Shown one piece after another: positions 49,079 to 58,468 of a stretch of 64,000 bases of DNA (the first letter of the stretch is position 1; each line of letters opens with the position of its first letter). A model generated the notes under the pieces. The model was not told the DNA's origin. It ran no database searches and worked only from the letters and a program-made list of their open reading frames with translations. Both the position numbers and the translations under genes were made by a program. Source of the stretch: Microbacteriaceae bacterium (GTDB taxonomy: Bacteria > Actinomycetota > Actinomycetes > Actinomycetales > Microbacteriaceae); the NCBI GenBank assembly GCA_947452675.1, contig CANGDL010000007.1, positions 1 to 64,000 on the forward strand, in the 5' to 3' direction.

Positions 49079-50515
49079 ATGTCGGTTCGCAAACTAAAAA
49101 ACTTTGTCAACGGCGAGTACGTTGAGGCCAAGTCTGGCGAGACCAGTGATGTAATCAACCCTGCGACCGGGCAGGTTTATGCGACAGCCCCGGTTTCATC
49201 GGCGGTCGATGTGGATGCAGCCTATAAGGCGGCCGAGGCGGGCTTTGAGGAGTGGAGCCAGTTCACTCCCGGAGAGAGGCAGCTTGCGCTGTTCCGCATC
49301 GCAGATGCACTCGAGGCGCGAGCCGAAGAAGCAGCGGATGTTGAATCGGAGAACACCGGCAAACCTCGAAGCACGCTAGTTGAATACGAGATGGCCCCAT
49401 CCGTGGACCAGATTCGGTTCTTCGCCGGTGCGGCTAGAAACCTTGAAGGCAAGTCGGCAGGGGAGTATGCCCGAGACCACACCTCGTGGATCCGACGAGA
49501 GCCAATTGGTGTCATCGGGCAGGTAACCCCCTGGAACTACCCGCTCAACATGGCCGTCTGGAAATTTGCCCCGGCAATCGCGGCGGGAAATGCGGTCGTC
49601 ATCAAACCTTCAGATACCACGCCAGCTTCTACACTCTTGCTAGCTGAGATTGCAAGCGAGTTCTTGCCTAAGGGCGTATTCAATGTAGTCGCGGGAACAC
49701 GCGACACCGGCCGCGCAATGATCGAAAACACGATTCCTCAGATGGTTTCGATAACCGGATCGGTTCGCGCAGGTATGGAGGTGGCCAAGTCGGCCGCAAC
49801 CGATCTAAAGCGCGTTCACCTAGAACTCGGCGGCAAGGCCCCAGTGATCGTTTTCGAGGACGCCGACCTGCAAAAGTCCGCTGCCCAAATCGCTATTGCG
49901 GGCTACTTCAATGCAGGACAAGACTGCACCGCTGCAACTCGCATCCTGGTTCATGAATCTGTGCATGATGAATTCATTGCGTTGCTCGTTGCCGAAGTAA
50001 AGGCAAATGCCATAACTGGTGACCCAAGCCGAGAAGACATCTTGTTTGGTCCGGTGAACAATGCCGGTCAGCTCGAGCGGGTCCAGGGGTTCATCGATCG
50101 ACTTCCAGACCACGCTCGAATCGAGGTTGGCGGAAAGCGCATCGGTGACGTTGGTTACTTCCATGAGGCCACAGTGCTTTCTGGTTTGAAGCAGACGGAT
50201 GAACACATCCAGAGCGAAATTTTTGGACCCGTGACGACCGTTCAAAAATTCAAGGATGACGCCGAGGCGATGCGTTGGGCAAACGACGTGCAATACGGCC
50301 TGGCCTCATCAGTCTGGACTCAGAACCACACACGTGCCATGCGATTCTCGAAGGGTTTGAACTTCGGTTGTGTCTGGATCAATACGCACATTCCATTGGC
50401 TGCCGAGATGCCGCACGGTGGTTTCCGCCACTCGGGTTACGGCAAAGATCTCTCCCAGTATGGATTCGAGGACTACACGCGCATTAAGCACGTCATGTCA
50501 TACATCGGAGATTAG
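49079..50515 (+). CDS. Gamma-aminobutyraldehyde dehydrogenase
   Basis: A 478-residue NAD(P)-dependent aldehyde dehydrogenase. The catalytic Cys is C283 in GQDCTAATR, the general base E249 in LELGGKAP, and TPWNYPLNMAVWKFAPA binds the cofactor. FNAGQDCTA and VWINTHIPLAAEMPHGG are characteristic of the PatD/aminobutyraldehyde group. It would oxidise 4-aminobutanal from the adjacent aminotransferase to GABA. AAGGAGAG precedes the ATG; the palindromes described upstream should control it. Confidence 0.92.
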   Translation: MSVRKLKNFVNGEYVEAKSGETSDVINPATGQVYATAPVSSAVDVDAAYKAAEAGFEEWSQFTPGERQLALFRIADALEARAEEAADVESENTGKPRSTLVEYEMAPSVDQIRFFAGAARNLEGKSAGEYARDHTSWIRREPIGVIGQVTPWNYPLNMAVWKFAPAIAAGNAVVIKPSDTTPASTLLLAEIASEFLPKGVFNVVAGTRDTGRAMIENTIPQMVSITGSVRAGMEVAKSAATDLKRVHLELGGKAPVIVFEDADLQKSAAQIAIAGYFNAGQDCTAATRILVHESVHDEFIALLVAEVKANAITGDPSREDILFGPVNNAGQLERVQGFIDRLPDHARIEVGGKRIGDVGYFHEATVLSGLKQTDEHIQSEIFGPVTTVQKFKDDAEAMRWANDVQYGLASSVWTQNHTRAMRFSKGLNFGCVWINTHIPLAAEMPHGGFRHSGYGKDLSQYGFEDYTRIKHVMSYIGD

Positions 50516-50578
50516 GTTTTCTCCACAAGATTCGGAGTTTGGGTCATCGGCATAGTTCCGGTGACCCATTCTTAATTC

Positions 50579-51607
50579 ATGCAAGGTCTTTGGTTTCTTC
50601 CGTCGCTTATTTTTGGTGCCGTTCAAGGTTTCACCACTGGCAGTTGGCAAATGTTGGCCTTTTCAGCCTTGAGTCTGGGTGTCTGGCCCTTGAGCCGCTT
50701 GGCCCAAAGGCTCAGAGAATTTCCCACGGATGGCCCGGTGAGTTTCGACGGCAAAGATGTCTGGATCGGTGAACATCGTCTTCCGCGAAGAGAAATATTC
50801 TGGCGCAAGAATTGGCACCAGGTTGTCTGGGACGGCCTATCGGCGCAAAGGCAAGACCTGCCGCGCGCGCTCGCAAAGGCCAAAGAAATCGGATTCCGTG
50901 GGATCCGGCCAACCTCAGTTTGGTTGGGGGTGGAAGGAGACGGAGTCTTCGATTTTTGCCTAAGTGAAGCCGGCCCGCATTTGCTTATTGTGGGTGCTAC
51001 CGGCACCGGGAAAAGTGAGCTTCTGCGACTTTTGGTTTCTGGCTGGCTCAGCCAACCGGAGCCACTCGAGCTGACTTTGATCGATTTCAAGGGTGGCGCC
51101 ACCATGGCCAGGTTTGCCAGGCACCCGAAAGTGGTTGCGCTAGCGACCGACCTGGCGACAACGGAAGTTGTGAATATCGCTAAGACTCTGGAAGGCAATC
51201 TGGCAGACCGGCAGCGACTGCTCGCAGAGGGCGGGGCGGCCAACATTGAAGAATACGTGAAAAATGTGGCGCGACTCTCTCGTCACATTATCGTGATCGA
51301 CGAGCTGGGGGAGTTACTTAGGCAAAATCCGGTTTTGGCGGTTGTCCTGGAGCAGGTTGCCGCCCGAGGACGATCGCTTGGAATGCACCTTGTCGCTGCA
51401 AATCAATCGCTATCGGGTGTCTCTCGCGGTCTACTTGTGAATCTTCGCGCAAGAATTGCAATGGGTGAAATGGATCCGATTGATTTGAGTCAACTCGGCT
51501 TTCGGCTGAGAACCAAACCGCAGATTTTGCCAGCCGAATGGCGTGCGGCAAGGCTCAAAACAGGTGAGGGTTTTGAGCTCAATTTTCAGTTCCCGGTTGG
51601 CTTTTAA
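50579..51607 (+). CDS. Solitary EccC/FtsK-like ATPase
   Basis: A 342-residue protein with two weak N-terminal membrane helices (about 3-20, 23-40), a 70-residue linker and one P-loop ATPase domain. Walker A GATGTGKS is at 139-146, LIDFKGGAT at 167-175, Walker B IIVIDELGELL at 237-247 and RGRSLGMHLVAANQSL at 263-278. The FKGGAT, RQRLLAEGGAANIEEY and RSLGMHL motifs resemble type VII secretion EccC ATPases more than FtsK. EccC normally has three ATPase domains; this has one. No WXG100 substrate or other Ecc gene is nearby. It is co-directional with the aldehyde dehydrogenase (63-base gap). Confidence 0.8.
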   Translation: MQGLWFLPSLIFGAVQGFTTGSWQMLAFSALSLGVWPLSRLAQRLREFPTDGPVSFDGKDVWIGEHRLPRREIFWRKNWHQVVWDGLSAQRQDLPRALAKAKEIGFRGIRPTSVWLGVEGDGVFDFCLSEAGPHLLIVGATGTGKSELLRLLVSGWLSQPEPLELTLIDFKGGATMARFARHPKVVALATDLATTEVVNIAKTLEGNLADRQRLLAEGGAANIEEYVKNVARLSRHIIVIDELGELLRQNPVLAVVLEQVAARGRSLGMHLVAANQSLSGVSRGLLVNLRARIAMGEMDPIDLSQLGFRLRTKPQILPAEWRAARLKTGEGFELNFQFPVGF

Positions 51608-51741
51608 AAAAAAGTTCTCGCTAGGGGCATTTTCGGTCGGAAGTGCCTCGCATTTGTGGCAGGATTTCACATAGATGCGCACGAAGTGTGCTCTGGTTTT
51701 ATTGGTCGGGCGTGTGCCCAAATCGATGAAGGAGACGGGCA

Positions 51742-52983
51742 ATGAACAAGCCACTTCCAGAAGACCCAATGATGCGCGACCTAATCAAAATGGCTCGCCG
51801 TCACCAGATGACACGCAGAACGGCTCTTGCCGGCGCGTCGGTAACCGCAGCGGCGCTTGCACTTGCTGCCTGTTCGCCTGGTGGAGGGGCCGCCAAGAAG
51901 AAGCTGACAGCCGCTAAGGACTTGTCGGCATCGGACCCAAACATGATTTGGTCTAACTGGTCTCTTTACATCGACGTAGACAAGAAGGGTGCCCACCCTA
52001 CCCTCGACCGCTTTAAGGCTGAACAGGGAATCACCGTCGAGTACCGCGAAGATTACGACGACAATGACACGTACTATGCCAAAGTCAAGGATCAGTTAGC
52101 GCTCGGCCAGGACATCGGAGCCGACCTAGTCTGCCCAACATCTTGGATGGCAGCTCGCTGGATCAATCTGGGCTACACCCAGACTTTCGACGACAAAGTC
52201 TTGGTGAATAAAAAGAATATTCAGCCTGCCTATCTAGGTGTTGCTTACGACCCGAAGCGCGAGCAGTCGCTCCCTTACCAGGGCATTTTGGGTGGAATCG
52301 CATACAACAAGAAGGCCTACAAGGCCGCAACGGGCAAGGTGGCTCCGGCAACTCTTGAAGACCTATGGAACCCGTCGCTCAAGGGTCGCGTTGGAGTCCT
52401 ATCGGAGATGCGCGATACCGTCGGTCTGATTCTTATGAGTCAGGGAATCGACATCACCAGCGACAAGAGTCTGACCTCGGATGCCTTCAACAACGCCATC
52501 GCCTTTCTGCAGAAGCAGGTTGACAGCGGCCAGATCGCCAAAATCAAGGGCAACAGCTATAAGGAAGACCTAGTGAATGGCGACACCATCGCGGCGATTG
52601 CCTGGTCGGGTGACATAGTTCAGCTAAACACCGAGGCTGGTTCGGATGTTTATGGTTTCGTCATTCCTGAATCTGGATCGACCATCGCGGCAGACTGCTT
52701 CGTTATTCCAATGGGGGCTTCTCACAAGACCAATGCGGAAAAATTGATCAACTTTTACTATGACCCAGCGAACGCTGCCGAGTTGGCAAACTATGTCAAC
52801 TACATCACCCCGGTGGTCGGCGCTCGCGAAATTGCTTTGAAGAAGTATCCGCAGGCTGCAAATAACGAGCTCATTTTCCCAACCGAAAAGACTCTAAAGA
52901 ACACTCAGGCTTTCCGCTCGCTAACCGGGCAAGAAGAGCTTGACTTCGCGACCGCCTTCCAGGCAGTAAAGCTTGGTGGCTAG
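51742..52983 (+). CDS. potD: Putrescine/spermidine-binding lipoprotein (PotD/PotF type)
   Basis: A 413-residue periplasmic-binding-type protein anchored as a lipoprotein. The twin-arginine motif MTRRTALAG (R25-R26) is followed by a lipobox LAAC (C44), so it is probably exported folded by Tat and then lipidated. The mature part has the polyamine-binding family layout (NWSLYID, YREDYDDND, DLVCPTSWMAARW, AIAWSGDIVQL). GAAGGAG lies 7 bases before the ATG. First gene of potDABC. Confidence 0.93.
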   Translation: MNKPLPEDPMMRDLIKMARRHQMTRRTALAGASVTAAALALAACSPGGGAAKKKLTAAKDLSASDPNMIWSNWSLYIDVDKKGAHPTLDRFKAEQGITVEYREDYDDNDTYYAKVKDQLALGQDIGADLVCPTSWMAARWINLGYTQTFDDKVLVNKKNIQPAYLGVAYDPKREQSLPYQGILGGIAYNKKAYKAATGKVAPATLEDLWNPSLKGRVGVLSEMRDTVGLILMSQGIDITSDKSLTSDAFNNAIAFLQKQVDSGQIAKIKGNSYKEDLVNGDTIAAIAWSGDIVQLNTEAGSDVYGFVIPESGSTIAADCFVIPMGASHKTNAEKLINFYYDPANAAELANYVNYITPVVGAREIALKKYPQAANNELIFPTEKTLKNTQAFRSLTGQEELDFATAFQAVKLGG

Positions 52984-54124
52984 GTTGGCACAGGAATTCA
53001 TCGCTCGAGGCGCTGACCTCGAGTTAGTTGGCATCCGCAAGGAATTCCCCGGCTTCACCGCAATCGAGAACCTTGATCTGCACATTCCCGCAGGTGAGTT
53101 TTTTGCTCTCCTCGGGCCTTCTGGCTGCGGTAAGACTACGACTTTGCGTTTGGTTGCTGGCCTAGACGAGCCAACCAAGGGCAAAATTTTAATTGGTGGC
53201 AAGGATGTAACTGCCACTAAGCCTCACGAACGCCCAGTGAATACCGTGTTCCAGAGCTACGCACTTTTCCCACACATGTCGGTTCTTGAGAACGTTGCGT
53301 TTGGCTTGAAACAGCGCAAAATCGAAGATCCGATGACTAAAGCTGTTGCAGCTCTTGAGCTTGTTGAGCTTGGACATCTTGCACAGCGCCGCCCTCAGCA
53401 ACTCTCTGGTGGTCAGCAGCAGCGTGTAGCCTTGGCCCGCGCGCTAGTCAACCGGCCTTCGCTTTTGCTTCTCGATGAGCCACTCGGAGCCCTCGACCTA
53501 AAGCTTCGTCGTCAAATGCAGATTGAACTCAAGGCGATTCAGATGGAAGTCGGCCTGACCTTCCTGCACGTTACTCACGACCAAGAAGAAGCCATGGACA
53601 TGGCAGACACCGTTGCAGTTATGAACAAGGGTCGCATCGAACAGATGGGTGCCCCTGAGAAGCTTTATGACCGTCCACACACCGTGTTTGTCTCAAAGTT
53701 CCTTGGCCAATCGAACCTTTTCGTCGGTGAGGTTGCCGAGTCCAACGGCACATCAATCAGTATCAACGTTTCGGGTAACAAAATTACCGTTCCTACCGAG
53801 CGGGCAGAAAAGCACACGGGCACAATCGCAGTTGGTGTTCGGCCTGAAAAGGCAAACTTCCATGAGGTCGAGCCGAGTGTTCAGCCCGGAGTAAACCTCA
53901 TTGGTCCTGGTGAAATCATTGACATCCGCTTCACTGGCGTGAGTAACCAATATTTGATTGAGGTTCCTGGCGTTGGAGAGGTAACGGTATTCGCGCAGAA
54001 CGTAGGCAAGAGCCCGGTTACCGAGCTTGGCGCGAAGGTTTGGGTCAGTTGGAAGGTCGAGCACACCTTCGGCCTTAGCGACTTGCCGGCAAACTCAGCC
54101 ACCGAGTCAATCTCGGTGATCTAA
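52973..54124 (+). CDS. potA: Polyamine ABC transporter ATPase
   Basis: A 383-residue ABC ATPase. Walker A GPSGCGKTT (48-56), the signature LSGGQQQR (about 144-151), Walker B LLLLDEPLGALD (about 162-173) and the switch His in VTHDQEEAMD are all present. A C-terminal TOBE domain (about 290-370) is typical of PotA. The start may be TTG 52973, GTG 52976 or TTG 52985; all lie at the end of potD. Confidence 0.95.
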   Translation: MVARLAQEFIARGADLELVGIRKEFPGFTAIENLDLHIPAGEFFALLGPSGCGKTTTLRLVAGLDEPTKGKILIGGKDVTATKPHERPVNTVFQSYALFPHMSVLENVAFGLKQRKIEDPMTKAVAALELVELGHLAQRRPQQLSGGQQQRVALARALVNRPSLLLLDEPLGALDLKLRRQMQIELKAIQMEVGLTFLHVTHDQEEAMDMADTVAVMNKGRIEQMGAPEKLYDRPHTVFVSKFLGQSNLFVGEVAESNGTSISINVSGNKITVPTERAEKHTGTIAVGVRPEKANFHEVEPSVQPGVNLIGPGEIIDIRFTGVSNQYLIEVPGVGEVTVFAQNVGKSPVTELGAKVWVSWKVEHTFGLSDLPANSATESISVI

Positions 54125-55047
54125 TGGCTTTTGCAGCATTTGGCCACGGAGGTGGCGGTGGTGCGGCAGCACCGGCAACACCAACGAAAAAGAGCAAGGT
54201 AGCGCTGTTCCTGCTACTGCCAGGCTTGATTTACCTCGGTCTTTTCTTCATGACACCCTTGATCTCTTTGATCATCACCTCGCTTGAAGTTCCGGATGGT
54301 AGCGGCGTTATGGGTAGCTATGCATACGGGTTTGCAATTGAAAACTATGGCAAGGTCGTAACCGAGTTCTGGCCGCAGATCTCTCATTCATTTGGATATG
54401 CACTAATCGCGACCGTAGCGGCTCTATTGATTAGCTATCCGCTGGCTTATTTCATTGGGGTCAAGGCTCGCCGGTTCCCATTGATTCAAGGGCTGATGTT
54501 GACCCTAGTGATCGCCCCATTCTTTATTAGCTTTTTGCTTCGCACATTTGCTTGGAAGCAGATCTTTTCCAATGACTCGGTTGCTGTTCAGTTTCTGCAG
54601 CAGGTGGGCATCCTTGGGCCGCACGACTATCTCGTCGGAACCCCATTCATGGTTATTTTTGGTCTGACTTACAACTTCATTCCGTTCATGACACTGCCGC
54701 TTTACAGCATCCTTGAACGACTTGATATCCGACTTCTTGAGGCAGGGTCTGACCTATACGCGACCCCTGCAACAACATTCCGCAAAATTACCTTGCCTCT
54801 GACCGCTCCTGGAATCATCTCGGGAACTCTGCTCACCTTCATCCCGATCGCTGGTGATTATGTGAATGCCTCTGGTGACTTTCTCGGTGGCACCAAGACC
54901 GCGATGATCGGTAACGTCGTTGAATCTCGATTCCTAGTACTAAATGACTATCCGACTGCTTCGGCCCTTTCTGTCTTGCTGATGGGTGTAATTCTCTTGC
55001 TGGTGGGCTTCTACGCAAAGCGAAGCGGAACGGAGGACCTACTGTGA
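54124..55047 (+). CDS. potB: Polyamine ABC permease PotB type
   Basis: A 307-residue permease with six helices. The N-terminal cytoplasmic stretch is Gly/Ala-rich (GHGGGGGAAAPATPTKK). The EAA-type coupling loop is EAGSDLYATPATTFRKITLP. Translation is coupled to potA at TAATGG, and the end overlaps potC by 4 bases. Confidence 0.94.
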   Translation: MAFAAFGHGGGGGAAAPATPTKKSKVALFLLLPGLIYLGLFFMTPLISLIITSLEVPDGSGVMGSYAYGFAIENYGKVVTEFWPQISHSFGYALIATVAALLISYPLAYFIGVKARRFPLIQGLMLTLVIAPFFISFLLRTFAWKQIFSNDSVAVQFLQQVGILGPHDYLVGTPFMVIFGLTYNFIPFMTLPLYSILERLDIRLLEAGSDLYATPATTFRKITLPLTAPGIISGTLLTFIPIAGDYVNASGDFLGGTKTAMIGNVVESRFLVLNDYPTASALSVLLMGVILLLVGFYAKRSGTEDLL

Positions 55048-55847
55048 GACGCTTGAGTCTAGGCAAGTATGCCCTTCCCGTTTATTCGGTTATCGCCATC
55101 ATCTACTTGATGATTCCAATCGCTTACACCTTTGTTTTCTCATTCAACAACTCACTGAAGACCAACCTGATTTGGCGAGGATTCACTTTCGATAAGTGGA
55201 TCAACGTATGCCAGCAGCAGGGCGTGTGTGAGGCATTCGGTAATTCGATTTTGATTGGCGTCGTGTCAACGGTTTTGGCCACCACTCTCGGCACCATGAT
55301 TGCGATTGCCCTCGTTCGCTATCGCTTCAAGTTTCGCTCGTTTGTTAGCCTCCTGATTTTCTTGCCGATGGCGACTCCCGAGGTTGTTCTTGGAGCAGGT
55401 CTTGCGTCGCAGTTCTTCAGCATGGGCGCAGCGAAGGGCATAGGCACCATCATCATTGCTCACGTAATGTTCTGTATGTCATTCGTGGTCGTCACGGTCA
55501 AGGCTCGCGTCGCCTCCCTAGACCCGGCACTTGAGGAAGCTGGCCGCGATTTATACGGCTCTCCGGCGCAGGTTTTCTGGAAGATTACTTTCCCACTTTT
55601 GATGCCGGGTATCTTGTCAGCGGCTTTGCTTTCGTTCGCTCTGAGCTTCGATGACTTCATCATCACAAACTTCAACTCTGGCCCGGCAATGACTTTTCCA
55701 AAGTATGTCTACACCGCCGCAGCGCGTGGCATCCCGGCTGAGGCAAATGTCGTCGGTTCAGGCGTATTCTTACTCGCTATTGCAATCGTTGTGACCATTC
55801 AGGTGCGTAGCTCACTTCGGTCACGTCGCCTAGCTCGCCAAGGCTAG
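55044..55847 (+). CDS. potC: Polyamine ABC permease PotC type
   Basis: A 267-residue permease with six helices, partner of PotB. The EAA loop is EAGRDLYGSPAQVFWKITFP and LSFDDFIITNFNSGP is the PotC signature. It begins with GTG overlapping potB. A bidirectional terminator follows 19 bases after the stop. Confidence 0.94.
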   Translation: MRRLSLGKYALPVYSVIAIIYLMIPIAYTFVFSFNNSLKTNLIWRGFTFDKWINVCQQQGVCEAFGNSILIGVVSTVLATTLGTMIAIALVRYRFKFRSFVSLLIFLPMATPEVVLGAGLASQFFSMGAAKGIGTIIIAHVMFCMSFVVVTVKARVASLDPALEEAGRDLYGSPAQVFWKITFPLLMPGILSAALLSFALSFDDFIITNFNSGPAMTFPKYVYTAAARGIPAEANVVGSGVFLLAIAIVVTIQVRSSLRSRRLARQG

Positions 55848-55866
55848 TTCTCAGCCAAACACCAAT

Positions 55867-55905
55867 GAAAAAGCCCCGACCAGCCGGTCGGGGCTTTTTC
55901 ATTCA
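55867..55905. terminator. Bidirectional terminator between potC and gabT
   Basis: A 15-bp perfect stem GAAAAAGCCCCGACC / GGTCGGGGCTTTTTC with an AGCC loop. A and T runs flank both sides of the GC core, so it can stop transcription from both genes. Confidence 0.92.
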
Positions 55906-55910
55906 GTTTT

Positions 55911-57245
55911 TTATAGAGCTGCGATTCCAGCTTCGAGAACATCGATTGCTTCGTTTAGCAATGCATCTGAGATTGCTAGCGGTGGCAAGAAGCGGATTAC
56001 GTTGTAGTAAGTTCCAGCGTTCAGAACCAAGACACCGTTGCTGTGGCAGTGTTTGACCAGTTTGTCGACTGCATCCTTGTTTGGATTCAAGGTGCCAGGT
56101 TCAACAAATTCGAGGGCCATCATGGCACCGTGACCGCGAACATCGCCGACAACTGGGTACTTTGCCTTTAGAGCCAACAGGCGGTCGCCGAGAACCTTGC
56201 CAATTTCTTGAGCGCGCTCAATGACTCCACCGGCTTCGATCTGCTTGATGACCGATAGAGCAGCTGCGGCTGCAACCGGGTTACCGCCGAAAGTGCCGCC
56301 CAAACCGCCAGGATGCGAAGCATCCATGATTTCAGCTCGACCGGTTACCGCCGAAATCGGCATGCCGCCTGCGATTCCCTTTGCGATGGTGAACAGGTCA
56401 GGCTCCCAGCCATCGAAGTGTTCGCTCGCGAACCACTTGCCGGTGCGCGCTACGCCGGCCTGAACTTCGTCGGCAATCACGATTACGCCATTGGCGTGTG
56501 CCCAGTCGCTGAGGGTCTTCAAGAAGCCCTCCGCTGGCACAATGAAACCGCCCTCACCCTGAATTGGCTCGATGACGATTGCAGCAAGATCTTCCACACC
56601 AACGCGCTTCTCGATGTAGTTGATCGAGCGCTGAGCAGCCTCAACACCGGTCATACCCTGTGGGTCACGGAATGGGTAAGACATTGGCACATGCTGGATG
56701 CTAGGTGCGGTTGGTCCGAAGCCGTTGCCATAAGGCGAGGCCTTGAAGTTCATTGTGAATGTCAGGTTGGTGCGTCCGTGATAGGCGTGGTCGAAAACGA
56801 CGATGCCGTTCTTGCGGGTTGCCTTTCGGGCAATCTTCACGGCGTTTTCGACGGCTTCCGCGCCAGAGTTGAATAGAACCGACTTCTTCTTGAAGTTTCC
56901 AGGAGTGTGCTTGTTTAGCAACTCGCAAACCTCCACGTACTGCTCGTATGGGGTCAGGGTGAACAAGGTGTGGGTCAACTGAGCGACTTGGTCTTGGACA
57001 GCCTTCACAACGCCAGCATTGGTGTGGCCGATAGTGGTTACACCGATTCCCGAACCGAGGTCAATCAGGTGATTACCATCGGCATCGACGATGATCGCAC
57101 CGTGTGCCTTTTCGACATAAATTGGGAGTGCGGCGCCCGCTCCGGCGGATACCGCATCCAGACGTCGCTTATGTATTGCTTGCGACTTAGGACCAGGGAT
57201 TGCAGTGACAACTTTGCGCTCTTGCGCGACCGTAAATTCGCTCAT
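55911..57245 (-). CDS. gabT: 4-aminobutyrate-2-oxoglutarate transaminase
   Basis: A 444-residue class III PLP aminotransferase. The PLP lysine is K289 in FTIAKGIAGGMP; DLGSGIGVTTIGH, FDHAYHGRTN and IADEVQAGVARTGKW are typical of GabT. It would convert GABA, the product of the aldehyde dehydrogenase in this locus, to succinate semialdehyde. ATG 57245 is chosen over a start at 57266 because GGAAAAC precedes it. No succinate-semialdehyde dehydrogenase is adjacent. Confidence 0.94.
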   Translation of the reverse strand: MSEFTVAQERKVVTAIPGPKSQAIHKRRLDAVSAGAGAALPIYVEKAHGAIIVDADGNHLIDLGSGIGVTTIGHTNAGVVKAVQDQVAQLTHTLFTLTPYEQYVEVCELLNKHTPGNFKKKSVLFNSGAEAVENAVKIARKATRKNGIVVFDHAYHGRTNLTFTMNFKASPYGNGFGPTAPSIQHVPMSYPFRDPQGMTGVEAAQRSINYIEKRVGVEDLAAIVIEPIQGEGGFIVPAEGFLKTLSDWAHANGVIVIADEVQAGVARTGKWFASEHFDGWEPDLFTIAKGIAGGMPISAVTGRAEIMDASHPGGLGGTFGGNPVAAAAALSVIKQIEAGGVIERAQEIGKVLGDRLLALKAKYPVVGDVRGHGAMMALEFVEPGTLNPNKDAVDKLVKHCHSNGVLVLNAGTYYNVIRFLPPLAISDALLNEAIDVLEAGIAAL

Positions 57246-57322
57246 GTTTTCCAGTCTAAGCCTCATAAAACCGGTTCAGGCAACACGACCTGAAACTCCC
57301 AGCAAAGTGGCAAGATTGAAGC

Positions 57323-58408
57323 ATGCGTCGCATCATTATTCTCGGGTCTACCGGGTCAATTGGAACCCAGGCCCTCGAGGTCATCGAAGCAAATCCCGAT
57401 CGATTTCAAGTGGTGGGTTTGGCTGCCGGAGCAAATCGAGAACTTCTACTTGAACAGGCCGCAAAATTCGGCGTCAAGGATGCCGTTCAGGGCGCCGAAG
57501 CGGCTACGCGAATGGTTGAGGACATCGAAGCCGATGTTGTGATCAACGGCATAACCGGCTCAATCGGTTTAGCGCCTACCTTGGCCACTCTCAATTCCGG
57601 CAAAACTCTTGCACTGGCTAATAAGGAATCGCTGATTGTCGGCGGTCGCCTGGTCACCAAAGCGGCGAAACCTGGCCAGATTGTTCCAGTGGACAGCGAG
57701 CACTCGGCACTGGCTCAGTGCCTTTTAGGTGGTTCGGCTCAAGAGGTGAGCAAGCTGATTTTGACTGCTTCTGGAGGACCGTTTCGAGGATGGTCGCGCG
57801 AACAGTTGGAGGGTGTAACCCCGGCCCAGGCGCTGGCGCACCCTACTTGGGTAATGGGCAAGGTAGTCACAACAAATTCGGCGACCATGGTTAATAAGGG
57901 GTTGGAGCTCATCGAGGCTCACCTCTTGTTTGACATCCCGTTTGAACGTATTGAGGTAACCGTGCATCCGCAGTCTGTCGTGCACTCCATGGTCGAGTTT
58001 GTTGACGGTTCAGTCCTCGCCCAATGTTCACCGCCAGACATGAAACTGCCTATCGCATTAGGCATGTCGTGGCCCGAGCGGGTGCCCAATGTGGCTTCGG
58101 CTTGTGATTGGACCAAGGCGGCGACCTGGACGTTCGAACCGCTCAATGAGAGCGTTTTTGGTGCGGTGCGATTGGCGCGCCAAGTTGGTTCTGCCGGCTT
58201 AACCTACCCCGCCGTCTATAACGCTGCAAATGAGCAAGCCGTTGAAGCTTTCCATTCCGGATGGATCGGCTTCAATCAAATTGTTGAACTGGTTCAGCGA
58301 GTCGTGGATGCTCACGAGCCCGACTCAGAATTATCGCTTGAGGGAGTTTTGCGCGCTGAACTTTGGGCCCGCGACCGAGCCAATGCTCAAATTGCGAAAG
58401 CCTGCTAG
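57323..58408 (+). CDS. dxr: 1-deoxy-D-xylulose 5-phosphate reductoisomerase
   Basis: A 361-residue NADPH enzyme, the committed step of the MEP isoprenoid pathway. [14 protein letters not shown] (9-22) binds the cofactor, [10 protein letters not shown] and PVDSEHSAL contain metal and substrate residues, and [13 protein letters not shown] is diagnostic. It is followed by the site-2 protease gene and by ispG of the same pathway, as in Mycobacterium (Rv2870c-Rv2868c). Confidence 0.97.
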   Translation: MRRIIILGSTGSIGTQALEVIEANPDRFQVVGLAAGANRELLLEQAAKFGVKDAVQGAEAATRMVEDIEADVVINGITGSIGLAPTLATLNSGKTLALANKESLIVGGRLVTKAAKPGQIVPVDSEHSALAQCLLGGSAQEVSKLILTASGGPFRGWSREQLEGVTPAQALAHPTWVMGKVVTTNSATMVNKGLELIEAHLLFDIPFERIEVTVHPQSVVHSMVEFVDGSVLAQCSPPDMKLPIALGMSWPERVPNVASACDWTKAATWTFEPLNESVFGAVRLARQVGSAGLTYPAVYNAANEQAVEAFHSGWIGFNQIVELVQRVVDAHEPDSELSLEGVLRAELWARDRANAQIAKAC

Positions 58409-58468
58409 TAAGTTGACCAGAAGAACGGCCTTCAGATAAATGTCAGCATCAATCGTTATGGTTTAGAC

